Source of the DNA: Acanthopagrus latus
Taxonomy: Eukaryota; Chordata; Actinopteri; Spariformes; Sparidae
Assembly (NCBI RefSeq): GCF_904848185.1
Contig: NC_051051.1
Span: 18,672,541 to 18,736,540, forward strand
DNA: 64,000 bases
Direction of reading: 5' to 3'
Position numbers and translations under genes: made by a program. This document shows, piece after piece, positions 1 to 10,745 of the stretch. The number at the start of each line of letters is the position of its first letter. The stretch's first letter is position 1. The notes under the pieces are model-generated. The model had not been told where the DNA came from and made no database searches. It saw only the letters and a list, made by a program, of their open reading frames with translations.

Positions 1-249
1 TACAGCACTGTAGTTAAACAGTTTTTTTTCTCCTTTTGTCAACACAACACTCTCATACAAATGCAATTAAACCTCAGACCTAAAGTAAAAGATTGCTGAA
101 TGAGGAAGGTAGACAATATAAGGTCAAATACTGAACAACAGTGACCTGTATATCAGCAACTTGTTGTGAAACACAGCAAAAATAACATATACATGAATAT
201 AAAAAACATGAAGGAAGTAAGATAACAAGACAACTGTTAGACCAAGTCC
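1..249. other. No recognised feature
   Basis: AT-rich sequence leading into the pogo remnant. I see no coding potential, repeat structure or RNA gene here. Confidence 0.5.
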
Positions 250-324
250 ATGTCCATCCTCTCAGTCATCCTCCTCATCAGCATCCACCTCCTCCTCCTC
301 CTCATCATCATCATCCTCAACTAC

Positions 325-1635
325 CAGTTAATTTTCAAACTCTTCACCCTCATCTTCCCCCTGCTGCTCAGCTTCTCCATCATCCTCCTGCTCTCCTTGT
401 CTGGCCTGAGCCAACATCTCTCTCCATGCTGCACATGGCTCCCCTTCTTTGAAACAGTGGATCAAATGGTCCTCCCTGCCATCAGCTGCCACTGTCAGGC
501 CACGCACAATATCCCAAAAACATATGTTAAAATAATCATAACACATACTGTTAAACTCTCTCTCTCTTTGTGTCTCTCTGTCGCTCACATACACACACAC
601 ACTCTCTTTTTCCACACACAAACACACAGACACTCTCTCTTTTTCCACACACAAACAGACAAACTCACACAAAAAATCACCTTGAATGATTTTTTCACCA
701 GCTCCATATCCAACTCCTCCCAAGCTTTAAGCACCCAGGCGACAAGTAGGCGATGACCTGGGGCTCTCATGTTTCCTCCAGCGGTGTAGGTAGGTTTTGT
801 CCACGTTACTGGCCATCCAGCTGTCATAAGACTCGTGCAGACTGGCTTTGAATGGCTGATTCCAAACAACATCAGGTGCCTGGATGTATTTTGTACATCC
901 TCCAGGTATCATGGCCGTTGTTATCCTGTAGCCCTTGCTGAGCTCTTGTTTAGTGGCCTGGCTGATGTGGCATTGATAGGAATCCCAGACGAGGAGACGA
1001 GGGCCAAAGTTGAATTTCCCCGCAACTTTCTGCAGCCAATCTGCAGTCACGTCATCGTTCATCCAGCCGTTTTTAGAGGAGGCTACCACCACTCCACTGA
1101 TGTTTTGCATCACCTTGACTTCCCTGACACCTCCTTTGAAAACCACAAAAGGTTTCAGTTTGGTCCAGTCCGCTTTTGCAGCCAGAACCACAGTCAAGTG
1201 ACTCTTCTCGTGGCGGTTCAGTCAACCAACACTTGCGGCAAACTCCTCACCTCTGCTATCACTTACGGTGGCGTACATTTCTTTCGTCTTTGCCCTGATC
1301 ATTTTACGGGACACTCTCTCCTGGCGTGCCCGTTTGCTGATTACCCAGTCCCACATATTTAACTCAATCTCCTCGCTCACCTTCTTCCTCCCTCCACCAG
1401 GCAGCCTGGCCCTTTTGCTGTCCTCCTCGGACAGACGCTGAGGCTCTGTTTTATTTTTCCGCCAGTCTCTCACTCTATTGGGGTCGACGGAGAAACGACT
1501 TGCAGCTGCTTCTCCTGAGTTTTCTTCAGCATATTTTATGACTGAAAGTTTAAATTTCAAGTCGTATTTCTGTTTTCTTTTCTGCACTGGAGCCATGGCG
1601 AACATCAATGTGATGACTGACTGAGAGCACAGCAC
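325..1635 (-). pseudogene. Degenerate pogo/Tigger-type (POGK-like) transposase
   Basis: Remnant of a Tc1/mariner-superfamily pogo transposase, a DDE enzyme that would cut and paste its own DNA. Reading on the minus strand from an ATG at 1596 there is a basic helix-turn-helix DNA-binding region (KYDLKFKLSVIKYAEEN, then RVRDWRKNK) and a CENP-B-like region (WVISKRARQERVSRKMIRAK), ending in a TGA at 1222 just after EEFAASVG. The next recognisable stretch, 1197 to 727, is the later half of the DDE domain (FVVFKGG, LLVWDSYQCHIS, MIPGGCTKYIQAPDVVWNQP). The part that should carry the first catalytic aspartate between these blocks is absent. A frame change near 770 leads into AWEELDMELVKKSFK, and after a CA/CT-rich interruption the family's acidic C-terminal tail (ADGREDHLIHCFKEGEPC) is read down to about 328. 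It is broken in several ways and cannot encode an active enzyme. Confidence 0.85.
552..668. repeat. CA/CT-rich microsatellite inside the pogo gene
   Basis: Interrupted CA, CT and ACACAGAC-type runs separate the DELVKKSFK-side of the transposase from its acidic tail. On the minus strand the left junction reads AAG|GTGATT, which resembles a splice donor, so an intron or a simple-repeat insertion would both fit. Confidence 0.7.
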
Positions 1636-1639
1636 TTGA

Positions 1640-2215
1640 AAAAGACGAAGAAGAAAAACGCGCCGTGTCAGTGGTGACGCCTTCTTCCTTTATGTTTTTT
1701 TTTTAAATAACTTAGACCCGCATTTATTTGGAACTGGCGATTATTTACCAAAATATACACCTGCACCCAGCGTTTAAAGGGGACCCTGCAGTTAATTGAA
1801 ACCCACCTACAATACATGGTAATATACGGTAGATGAGTGTACACTTTTCCTCTCTTGAGTGAGGTATTCATCCCCCTGACATTCCAGCCTGACATGAGTA
1901 ATACCTACAAAGTAACATGACCCTGGCAAAAAGGAATATGCAATAAATGCAAAAGATAGATGTGCTGAGAAAAGAGAACGTTAGACCAAACACACTACAG
2001 AGGGAAAACACACCACCAGAGTGGCATTTCCATACCCCAAACAAGAAGTCAAGGCTAGACATTGGCGCCGAATAAAGGCCCACGTTAGCATATAACTACT
2101 CACCTCCCTCCACTCAGAGGACTCCACCTCACAAACAAATAATAATGAAATGAAAACACACTTAACCTCACACAGTTCACAGCCAGTGCTGTATTCAACT
2201 GTCCAAAATTAGTCC
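1640..2215. other. No recognised feature
   Basis: Sequence between the pogo remnant and an L1 fragment. Short open frames on the minus strand have no recognisable motif. Nothing supportable seen. Confidence 0.4.
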
Positions 2216-2526
2216 AGATCCCGGCCGGACCTGATGTCTCTGTCCCAGTCCTGCGCCTCTCGACTCAGGAATTTTTCAGCTTCCGAACCTCGCTGGGTAC
2301 CTGAAGCCGCACCATATTTTCCTGGCTCTGCACTTCCCCCCGATGTGTTGAAAGGCCATCTGTTTCTTCATGGTCGCTGAAGTTAGGTCAGGAAAGATGA
2401 ACACAGAACGCCTGTTGTACCGCAGCAGTGCCTTCTCCCTCGCTAGCCTCAACATCAGCTCCTTTACCTGGAAGTGGTGCAGCCTGGTGATGATAGCTCT
2501 CGTTTTTCCGTCTTTAAGTGGCACTA
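2216..2526 (-). pseudogene. LINE-1-like ORF1 C-terminal fragment
   Basis: The minus-strand frame contains RAIITRLHHFQVKELMLR followed by an aromatic-rich YNRRSVFIFPDLTSATMKKQ. This matches the pattern of the RNA-binding C-terminal half of fish L1 ORF1 proteins (RVxNFxDKExxLRxAR, then a short FxPD...R block). Only about 80 codons remain. The usual upstream coiled coil is missing, and the 3' continuation around 2220-2280 is out of frame. A dead 5'-truncated fragment. Confidence 0.6.
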
Positions 2527-2601
2527 GAGCATTAACAGAAAAGTCGACTTGTCAACATCAGTGGCACAAGTCGACGACCCCTGAGAGGGATCGACAAGTC
2601 G

Positions 2602-2605
<4 letters not shown>

Positions 2606-2658
<53 letters not shown>
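2606..2658. repeat. (CT)n microsatellite
   Basis: About 26 uninterrupted CT units. It sits where the 5' end of the neighbouring hAT transposase gene would be, immediately before the BED-finger homology. Confidence 0.98.
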
Positions 2659-2662
<4 letters not shown>

Positions 2663-2870
2663 CATGTGATGACACACATCACACGTATGGAGGTACTTAA
2701 CTCTAGACCACACAAACAGCACGGTGACCTGCACAATCTGCAAGTCGGTCTTAAAGTACAATAAAAATACTAGCATTATGCAAGGCCATCTGAATCGGCA
2801 TCCGCTAGCAAACCTGAGTGATGCTAGCAGTACAGGGAGTCGTCTGGTCCAGAGGAAGATGAGCAGCTTT
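2659..2870 (+). pseudogene. hAT transposon BED-finger fragment (same family as 57.8-59.4 kb)
   Basis: The plus-strand frame reads TCTICKSVLKYNKNTS then MQGHLNRHPLAN. The C-x2-C ... H-x3-H arrangement is a BED zinc finger, the N-terminal DNA-binding module of many hAT transposases. The stretch is nearly identical at the DNA level to the reverse complement of about 59205-59400, where the remainder of such a transposase is present. A repeated TCGACAAGTCG-like motif at about 2540-2600 also recurs at the far end of that element (about 57820-57865). Only the N-terminal module survives here. Confidence 0.75.
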
Positions 2871-4460
2871 ACAAAAAAAAGTTGCTGTCTCTCTGCTTGG
2901 AAGAAAGGTGCCACACTCAGGGGCGCCACCAGGGACTTTGGGCCCAATGAAAAGAAATCTAATTTGGCCCTTGTATATGCTGGCAAAAAAATGTGATGCC
3001 GTTTTATATAAAACTATGCATTTTAATGATATTTTTGACTATTATTCCCATATTAGTGAAAAGAACAACATGACAGTTAGTAGTCGCTGCTCACTGTCTC
3101 CCTTGTAGTCCCACATGCGGGTCTAATTTTCTCCACAACTGTAGATTCACAGGTGGTGGCATTGAATTTGGGGTGAAAAAATACATATATGAGGCTTTAT
3201 GGTCGTTGTGATTTAATCTTCTGATTTCTAGAAAATATAAACATTTCTCTGATTGTATAGAGTTGTATTGAGTCACACTGTCTGCATGCACCAGAAATGT
3301 TCTCCTCTGTTCTTACTGCAAAGCAGGAAGGTGAGAGTCCCAAACTATTGACCAAACATTCTAGGCTACTTTAGCTGAATTTGAACAATATCATATATAC
3401 ACATAAGCCCTTTCTATTTCAGAACTGTTTTTGATACATGAAAATCATGAAATAAATATGGATTATAGGCTATTTTTATTTTATAACTCTTTTAACCCTC
3501 TGAAAATGATGGTGGATCATCTGGCATTAACATTACTGTCTTCTGAAGGCCATCACGGGTTCAGTTTTTAAGATTTTAAACCATAAGCATCATAGAAATC
3601 TTGAAATTGAAATGAATCCGCTGATACCAAACATGCCATGCTAGCTTACTGGAAAAGGAGCTAAATATCACTCCAAATTTGAATTGTTTTTACCGTGAGG
3701 TCTGTGACCTAAATGTGAACTGATTACTTGTAATAATAACTTTCAGTCAGCACTTAATGAGGGATGAGATGAGGATGAGGAACCTGCTGCTGCTGGGACT
3801 GAGCTAGATTCATGGCTGTCTGACTGCCTTCTATCTTTACAACTGCTGACATTATTATTAGCTTTAACTGTTCTTAAACTGTGTTAGCTGTCAACTGTGC
3901 TCACTTTTCTTTTAAAATAAATTTGTGAGAAGTTGTGTTCCCTCTCCCTTTCTGCCTTTTCCTTTCATTTAAGGCTCCCTGATTTTGCTTTCTTGGGGAA
4001 AGACATGTCTTGGTAAGCAACAGCCACTCCGTTGGTCAAGCTGTTTGGAGACGCATCTTCGCACACCTGCAGCTGAAGGGGTAGACTGAACCATTATGTA
4101 TTGTCAGGGGTGAGAGGGGCCTCAGGCAACCTCCACGATTTTTTGATTTATACAAAGTAAAGTCTCTCGTCTGATTTATTCTGCCAATTTTAAGTTAGTT
4201 ATGACACTAATTACTTAGCCCATTGGGGCCCTGGTAATCAGTCCCACTTTACCCCACAGTTTGACGCCCATGGCTACACTGTGTGTTGATGCTATGACCT
4301 GCACCTTCTTCCTGTACACTTCTGTTAGACAGTGTGCCTGCAGTGCATGGCTGCCCTTGTTTGCATAGTTAATAGCAGTTTTTATACTGGGCAACAAGCT
4401 GCCAATTTGGCCATCCTTTTGCAGCTAGGTCCCCGGATTTAGACAGAGGGCGTTATATTT
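2871..4460. other. Mostly unassigned intergenic sequence
   Basis: A G/C-rich patch at about 2918-2950 (GGGGCGCCACCAGGG) resembles the end of a DNA transposon, but I found no partner end. The rest is AT-rich with no convincing coding region; the 60-codon open frame around 4215-4397 has no motif. Confidence 0.4.
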
Positions 4461-4537
4461 GGGGGTCTGCTTTGGTCCACCAATTTGCCGTCTCAGAGGG
4501 TACGGTTTTTTTCACCTCCATTGCAGTCAGGCCATCC

Positions 4538-4612
4538 AGTGGCGTAAGTATCGGTGGTGCAACCGGTGCAACCGGTGCACCTGCACCGGGCCCTGACGCT
4601 GTCAGGGGCCCA
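4538..4612. mobile_element. Possible DNA-transposon end
   Basis: A C-A-G-T-G-G-C-G-T-A-A-initiated segment followed by repeated GGTGCAACC units and a GGGCCC-rich patch. This is typical of hAT-type MITE termini in fish. No opposite end was identified, so the assignment is tentative. Confidence 0.35.
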
Positions 4613-4699
4613 TGAAGGAAGAAACAAACAAAAAACAACAACAAAAAAAAACAGCTGTCCAGAACTGCCACAGGCCCGTTTTTTTGAAAATTTTTTGCG

Positions 4700-5740
4700 T
4701 TCAGTCAATTGTGCTGAGTCTCGTGGTATAGGCCACGCCCATTTCCGCCTACTGTTTTTTCCCTACGTCGCAAAATGTCAAAAACCTACTTTTTCGAACT
4801 CGTCCCAGGCAATTTAACCAATTTGCATGAAACTTGGCACACAGCATCTGTGGACCCTCCTGACAAAAAGTTATTACAAGAATTTTGAAAGGCCAAACAA
4901 TACTCAAGTTATTAAATAACAACTTCCAGCAGATTTCCTTCCAAACTGAAAGTGTTGGATATCTCCACAATGGTGTGTCCAAATGACATGAAACTTAAAG
5001 TCAAATAGTGTATATCTCCACATCGGTTGGGCGGATTGACATGAAACTTGGTATAATCATTGCCACTGCCCTCTTGAGAATATCTGATAAAGGACTGATC
5101 AATCGGCCACTAGGTGGTGCTCTGGTGCCAGTTTAATTTTATATTTGGCCCTGTGCCCACACCTTAACACTTATGGAAATGAAATTCATAGGGGTGGTAT
5201 AGACTAGCCCCTGCAACTTACACACCAAAAATGACCAGCAGGTGGCGCTATTTTCCATGTCAAAGCGTTTTTGGCCGATAACTCACAAATAATGTGACAC
5301 ACATTGTTAAACCTTATATCTACATGTTCCCTCAATTCAGCTGAATTTGTTGGTGTAGGCCACGCCCACTTTCGAGTTAACTTTCCATTCGCAAACTCAT
5401 GACAAATGCAAAACCTACTTTTTCGAACTCCTCCTAGGCAATTTGACCAATTTGCACTAAACTTTACGTGAAGCATCTGTGGACCCTCCTGACAAAAAGT
5501 TATCAAAAGAATTTTGATAGTCCATAAAACTCCTGAAATTTAAAACAACAAATTCCTGCATATTGTGTTGAAAGCAGACAATCTTGTACATCTTAACAAA
5601 ATACTGTCTGATTATCACGTAAATGTTCATAATTGTGTTCCATGGACTGACGAGGCTTTGTGTAAAATTTACATAAATCTTTAACGGTTTTCAAACCATC
5701 ACAGTTTTGGTTTTAAGGATTTTTAGGCCGTCTTGTGATT
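4700..5740. repeat. Dispersed repeat with internal direct duplication
   Basis: A block of roughly 180 bp at about 4715-4890 recurs as a diverged direct copy at about 5333-5515. Shared landmarks are TAGGCCACGCCCA, AACCTACTTTTTCGAACTC and GGACCCTCCTGACAAAAAGTT. The segment between them contains CACTAGGTGGTGCTC and AGGTGGCGCT motifs. The family is not known to me by name. No coding potential. Confidence 0.6.
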
Positions 5741-6775
5741 TTATAATGGGTGTGTATTGCGTGAGCTACAGTGCGTGACATCATCGCTAGAGTGTAGAGC
5801 AGCTGGACAAACTGGATCCTGATTTGGATCCCACATCTTTTACTTCACATAGAGAATATATACATAGAAATGTAGGACATCTTGTTGGCTTTCAGCTGAT
5901 GGTCCTATTTCAGATGTAGGACTTATACTTTTGACTGTAGAGGTCCTAGAGCGACAAGCACCCCAGCAGCTCCCCCATAAACCACAATGTTAATTTTGAG
6001 CATAGGTTTCTGGAGGAGAGCAGACAGGATTGTTTTATCTCTTGCTTTATCTCACTCGCTCTGCCACTGTCATTTTTCACTCCCCAGAAATAAAAAATGA
6101 CATCACAGATCTCTGCAGTGTCTCCTGTGACTCAATATATAAATATTTTGGTGATAACCATGACATTTTTTTCGAAACTGTTCACCTTTTAAAGCTCTTT
6201 CAGCCCTCTTACTTTTTAGCTTTCATCATGCAACACACCCCATTAGTTAATCAGTTCTTCTCTGATTTGGCTGGATTCTCTCCCAAGAGAACCAGTGTGA
6301 TTGATAGGGTGGTGGCACACAGACTCCCAAGAACAAGCACAGTAAGATGGAACTTCCATCTCTGTGCCGTGAACTCTGTGTTTGAGCACGAGTGTGACAT
6401 CGTCCAGCGTCTTGAATTCATCAGGGGAGTTTTAGCATACCACTCTGTGGGAAACTTGAGGGTTTGTGCGGCTACTGGATGATGATACTTTGAGCTTCTT
6501 CCTTAAACTTTTTCATTGAATTATGCCTTGTGTGGACATTTTCTTCAGCCAGCTCTAGAAGCGGACCATCAACTCAGTCTTTGTCCAGGGAATCATGCAG
6601 CAGTACATGCACTTTTTCTGACTTCAGCATGCATTATTTAATATTAGTGGGAGCAGGCCACCAAAATATAAAGGAACAGCTACTCATCGCAAGGGGTTGC
6701 ATGTAGAAGCAGCATGCCCCAAGGTGCGTGGACTGCGAGGGCCCGTTCAACGCTGCTTGCAGCTTTAATTTTTTT
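5740..6775. repeat. Dispersed fish repeat, related to about 36.1-37.0 kb
   Basis: The stretch around 5805-6110 (GGATCCCACATCTTTTACTTC, CATAGAAATGTAGGA, AATGTTAATTTTGAGC, CCAGAAATAAAAA) is found again in the same order between about 36405 and 36690, so both are copies of one family. The block ends with a short GCTGCTTGCAGCTTTAATT terminus. A hAT gene fragment is embedded at 6172-6440. Confidence 0.6.
6172..6440 (+). pseudogene. hAT-type (ZMYM1-like) transposase fragment
   Basis: Within an open frame spanning 6030-6482 the part from about residue 50 reads PLVNQFFSDLAGF, SPKRTSVIDRVVAHRLPR, then TSTVRWNFHLCAVNSVFEH. The pattern of a short Phe-rich segment, SPKR, an Arg/Leu-Pro patch, a T-x-x-RW-x-F/Y motif and VN-V-EH matches the region ahead of the dimerisation domain in ZMYM1-like hAT transposases. 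No zinc finger or catalytic DDE segment is present and the frame ends soon after. A short relic, recognised from memory of the family pattern. Confidence 0.5.
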
Positions 6776-6784
6776 TGTGATCAA

Positions 6785-7230
6785 ATCTTTATTTCATTTT
6801 CCAAACTTTGAAAAAGGCAGTACATTTTAATAACAAATACTAAACATGACGATAGACATAAGAATGAGAAGATGAGAATCAAGAGAAACCACAATAGTAA
6901 AAAATTCAAAAGAAAAACAATTCGAAAGGAAAACAAAACCCTTAGTTTCCCTGAGACCCACAGTTCAATCTTGGATTCCTCGACTGCAACCAAGAAATGT
7001 GAGGATCCAATTGTGTCATGTACAGCTTATCGGGTGTTTCCACCTCATAGCTGTAATTTCTTAGCTGCAGTAAGGCCAGCAAAAATAAGTCATGATATTC
7101 TAATTTTTTTGAGTTTAACCTGCAATCACAGCTTGACATCATTGGATATCTTTAAAACAAGCCATGGGGAAAAGTTTAAGCATTAGTTTGTGGTAACCAA
7201 AACAGTTTGTTTTTTTCCCCAACCAAGTGC
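6785..7230 (-). pseudogene. Possible LINE 3'-end remnant
   Basis: The minus-strand open frame (about 6942-7142) contains LLALLQLRNYSYEVETPDKL and QLDPHISWLQSRNPRLNCGS and is followed by A-rich sequence (T-rich on the plus strand at 6767-6795). It resembles the 3' end of ORF2 of a fish L1-like element together with its tail. The match is to a recalled pattern only. Confidence 0.35.
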
Positions 7231-8280
7231 CCTAAAATCTATACAGAGCATAGACACAGTGTTAAGTGACAATGCAACATACAAAATATAAAATTTAAAC
7301 ATACTAGTGGTTTGGGGAAATATACTTTCCCAACATTTATTTTGCTGATTGTGTTGTCAGGAGTCTTCAAGCCTGATAAAAGAAGTTGCTCTGTTGTCTG
7401 GAAGTATGACAGAGAATACTTATGAATCTGTGACTGGGGTGGGTGTAGACTATTAGCATCAGTGGTTAAATCATTCTCTGTAAAATACTGCACTTTATAG
7501 ACATTCTTATTGAGCTTGGGGGTCTGCTGAAAGTTACTATAGTCGTCAGCGGAGGGGAATACAGTAATTGCCACCAGGATGCAATCTTGGCCATTTAAAA
7601 AAAGTGTATTTGTATCCCTGCATGATAATGGAACAGGAATGACTAGTAAGGCCATTTTCCACATTTATTCCATACATGTCAGTGTTGGTTTTCACTGCTT
7701 AAATACATTGCTCTGCTGGTTAAATGAAACCAAGAGCCAAATCACTAGAAACACACCACTATGTGATCAATATGCTTTATAGAACAGCAAAAATGTGCTG
7801 TGTGTCCGTGCATATACATTTGGATTGGGACTTTTTGCAAAATGTACACTTTATTATCAACAACAGTACAAAAACAAAAATCTGTATATACTGTACAACA
7901 CTACTATGGCCTTCTCGTCTTATCCTCTTTGGTTTCACTGCTGACCTGATTATCTGAAAAGGAACAAAGGCATGAGAAAACAATGGACTAGGTGCATTGC
8001 AATGTTGACCTACTGGATTCATATAATGTCGTTTCACAACCATTCATTAATACATGTATACCACTGTAATTTTGACCATACTAGATAAAAAAGTGTGCAA
8101 TAATGGTAACTTCTAAATACAGTGACAGGTACAGTGCTGTGAAAATGAATTTCCCCATGGAATCACTGTTTCCCATTTCCCATCAAAGTTAGGTTTCCCA
8201 AAAAAGTAGTAAAGTAAAAAAATGGAATGTCATAACTTTGGCAATTTCAGTCACTGCTTTCCTGCTTCTTCTTCAAATGT
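7231..8280. other. Unassigned; downstream of ALCAM
   Basis: Contains a 141-codon minus-strand open frame (7239-7664) with no motif I recognise and no ATG context or splice signal that would argue for a gene. A TTTATT (AATAAA on the minus strand) occurs near 7850. No firm feature. Confidence 0.35.
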
Positions 8281-8330
8281 AATATACACTTATTAGCCAC
8301 AACATCAGAACACCCCAAATGGCAATGGTG
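8281..8330. mobile_element. Short Tc1-like terminus relic
   Basis: TATACACTTATTAGCCACAA followed by CATCAGAACACC resembles the terminal repeat of a common fish Tc1/mariner group. No transposase sequence accompanies it. Confidence 0.3.
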
Positions 8331-8462
8331 CTCCCCAATAGCAGTGCAACTTCCATGAGGTCAATGCGCACGGATACATCTCAACACTGCTCAGGAATGA
8401 CCCAAGAAATGTCACAAAAAACTCAAGACACCTAACTGGCATCCACATTCTCAAGATCCCAA

Positions 8463-9234
8463 CAGTGTTGTTTTTGGCAGCCATTTTAGATTTAGTCTTA
8501 GTCTCAGTCTTTTGGACTAAAATACTTTTTAGTTTTAGTCACTTCTATATGTGATAGTTTTAGTCCAGTTCTAGTTGACGAAAACTCAAACTGGTTTTAG
8601 TCTAGTTTTAGTTAATTTTAGCTAAAAAAAATGAAAGAAGTATAGTCTTTTAACAAATTAATTTAGGTCATGTACATAAGATCTACAAGCTCACAATGTG
8701 TTGAACTTCTAGATCTGTAATTTTTACAACTCATGTGTGACACTCTTTTATGATGAAGTAGGGCATCATTTCATGAGAGAAACAGTTGAAATATGTTGGA
8801 AAAATGTTGAAAAGTTGAAATATGGAGATAAAAGTTTTCTGTCCAACAGCACTCTCCAATACTCATGCATTATATTTATAATACATCCATATATCTGGGG
8901 GTAGGCGTAAACATGTGACGTGAAGCTCGAAGATGGGCAGTGAACAGTGACAACGAATTTGTTTTCAAATTAAGAGCTTTACATTGAACCCCACTAGAGT
9001 TTAGAACTGGCAGAAGAAGACAGCAGAAATGTCATGCATTTTGAACGCCTGACAGACCATCCACTAACATTTACGTCCATTCTCGTCTCGTCAACGAAAA
9101 CTCACACACGTCTCGTCATGTTTTAGTCATCAAAGAGCCATATTTATCTCGTCGCCATCTCGTTATCGTCATGAAAGAAAGGGGCGTCAACGAAACAATT
9201 TTGTCATTGTCACCGTTGACGAAAAACAACGCTG
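8463..9234. mobile_element. hAT-type MITE, 772 bp, with TSD
   Basis: The left end CAGTGTTGTTTTTGG is the inverted counterpart of the right end CGAAAAACAACGCTG (one transition). Flanks GATCCCAA (8455-8462) and GATCCAAA (9235-9242) agree at 7 of 8 positions, the target duplication length of hAT elements. The left half is rich in TTTAGTC/AGTTTTAGT motifs and the right half in CTCGTC/GTCAACGA motifs. No coding capacity: a non-autonomous element. Confidence 0.8.
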
Positions 9235-9614
9235 GATCCAAATCCAATCAAACATCTTTTCCATACAGGAACATGCAGTTCAGAGCCAAGTCCACCTTGG
9301 TGGGGCCTCAATTGGTTGGACTAGTGCTGGCACAACCCAAATATACTGTAGTCAAGTGACATCCATACAAAATCCAGAGCATTTCACTATAATGAGATGA
9401 AAAATGGTGTTCAGGTCTCCTGTTAGACCTTTTAGTGTTGTGGTTGATTGGCGTTAATATGTCTTGGTAATAATCATAATTAACAGATTTGACACATTGA
9501 TGCATATTTTGTCAAGCTATTTATGTCCTGTTTTACACTGTTTTTGGTTTGGGTCATTCCTCACACAGGTGAGCTGAAAATAATAAAATAACTAGAACTG
9601 CAAGCAGTTATGAA

Positions 9615-10745
9615 TGGGGCTTTATTTACTACCATGTAATTCTCCCAACAAAGTACCTTTGCCATCCAGGTAGGTTGCAAACAGAATATAAATACATCAA
9701 AAACACACACAAAAAAACAGAATTCAGACCTGACATGAGTAAAATATCAAAACAGCAAATATTAAATATACTGGTCTTAACTTAGAGAGGATGTTACAGG
9801 AACTGTAGAGCAGTGAAAACATGAAAAACAATGTAGTGTATTTAACTATATAAATCCTAGATTAACACATTTGTTTTAAAACGTGCTCAAAAAAAGAAAC
9901 ATTATATTAGAACACACTTTTGCATTTCTTACAATTTGTTGTCCTTCTAGATAACTTCTTGCCTTTCATTTTCTTTGAAACATAAAGGGATTAAAAAATC
10001 TCTCCTGACACTGTTAAAAAGTTATTTACACTGGTGGTTTTGTATGTCATAATGCTCCATTTGCTGATATCCAATTTACATCGACACAATGTAGTTTAAA
10101 ACACAGCAAGTTTGACTTTTGGTGTCACGATTACAATAAACTGTATTTATAGAAATCATTCACAGTTCCAGTTCCTCATTTAATATCATGTCTATAACTA
10201 GATATTTAGACAATCAATTTGCCAGTGTTTAGAATCCAGCCAACAAAATTTTGAGGTTATCTTCTGAAAAGTCTGAGGACAGTTTCGTTGGGGTCATACA
10301 GCAGTGACATTTCTTTGTCTTTGAGCACAGCAGAACAAAGGTTTTTCAACACATCGCACATAAAAATAAAATAAAAATTGGTATGCTCAGCCAGGGCACA
10401 CATAATATTTTTTTGGTATACAGGCTTTGTACAGAGAAAACCACCCAAACCAAAACATTTAAAGAGAAAACAAAGCAACAAAAATTAAACAAAACACAAA
10501 ACTACTACACAGCCTCAGAATTACTCAAAACAAACACACAAAAAAACAAGGGAGCATTCTCCAGGAACACAAAACAAAATGACACAGTAACACGAGTCAG
10601 CCTCAGTGCAGACATCATTTAGTGGGGTGGAAAACAGGTTGTGGGCAGGACTTGGTGGAAAAGTACTCTTGATTGTTGATGCCTGATGACGCATGTCAGC
10701 AGCCAGCTGGGAGTCCACATCTGTTACTTCCAACTGCTTCTTCAA
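9615..10745 (-). other. alcam: Candidate ALCAM 3' UTR exon
   Basis: The stop-codon exon of ALCAM carries a good splice donor 34 nt after the stop, so a downstream 3' UTR exon is expected. This T-rich (minus strand) block is a plausible location. It has AG dinucleotides near 10730-10745 that could serve as acceptors. At about 9620 on the plus strand, CTTTATTTA gives AATAAAG on the minus strand, a possible poly(A) signal. Neither boundary is proven, and a more distal end near 7850 is also possible. Confidence 0.25.

Noticed and set aside
250..756. 168-codon plus-strand frame
   Set aside because: Low-complexity Leu/Ile-rich and His/Thr-rich translation of the antisense strand of the pogo acidic tail and the CA/CT microsatellite.
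1476..1700. Possible host gene from the intact pogo DNA-binding frame (POGK-like domesticated gene)
   Set aside because: The frame stops at 1222 with no KRAB or other host domain attached, and the rest of the transposase follows in shifted frames. A decaying transposon is simpler.
7239..7664. 141-codon minus-strand open frame as a gene
   Set aside because: No domain, signal peptide, homologous pattern or splice context. AT-rich DNA gives such frames by chance.
10521..10745. Minus-strand frame KKQLEVTDVDSQLAADM... as an extra ALCAM coding exon
   Set aside because: The coding sequence already ends at 19906 with the conserved EENNH tail. The frame shows no homology I recognise; at most it is 3' UTR.
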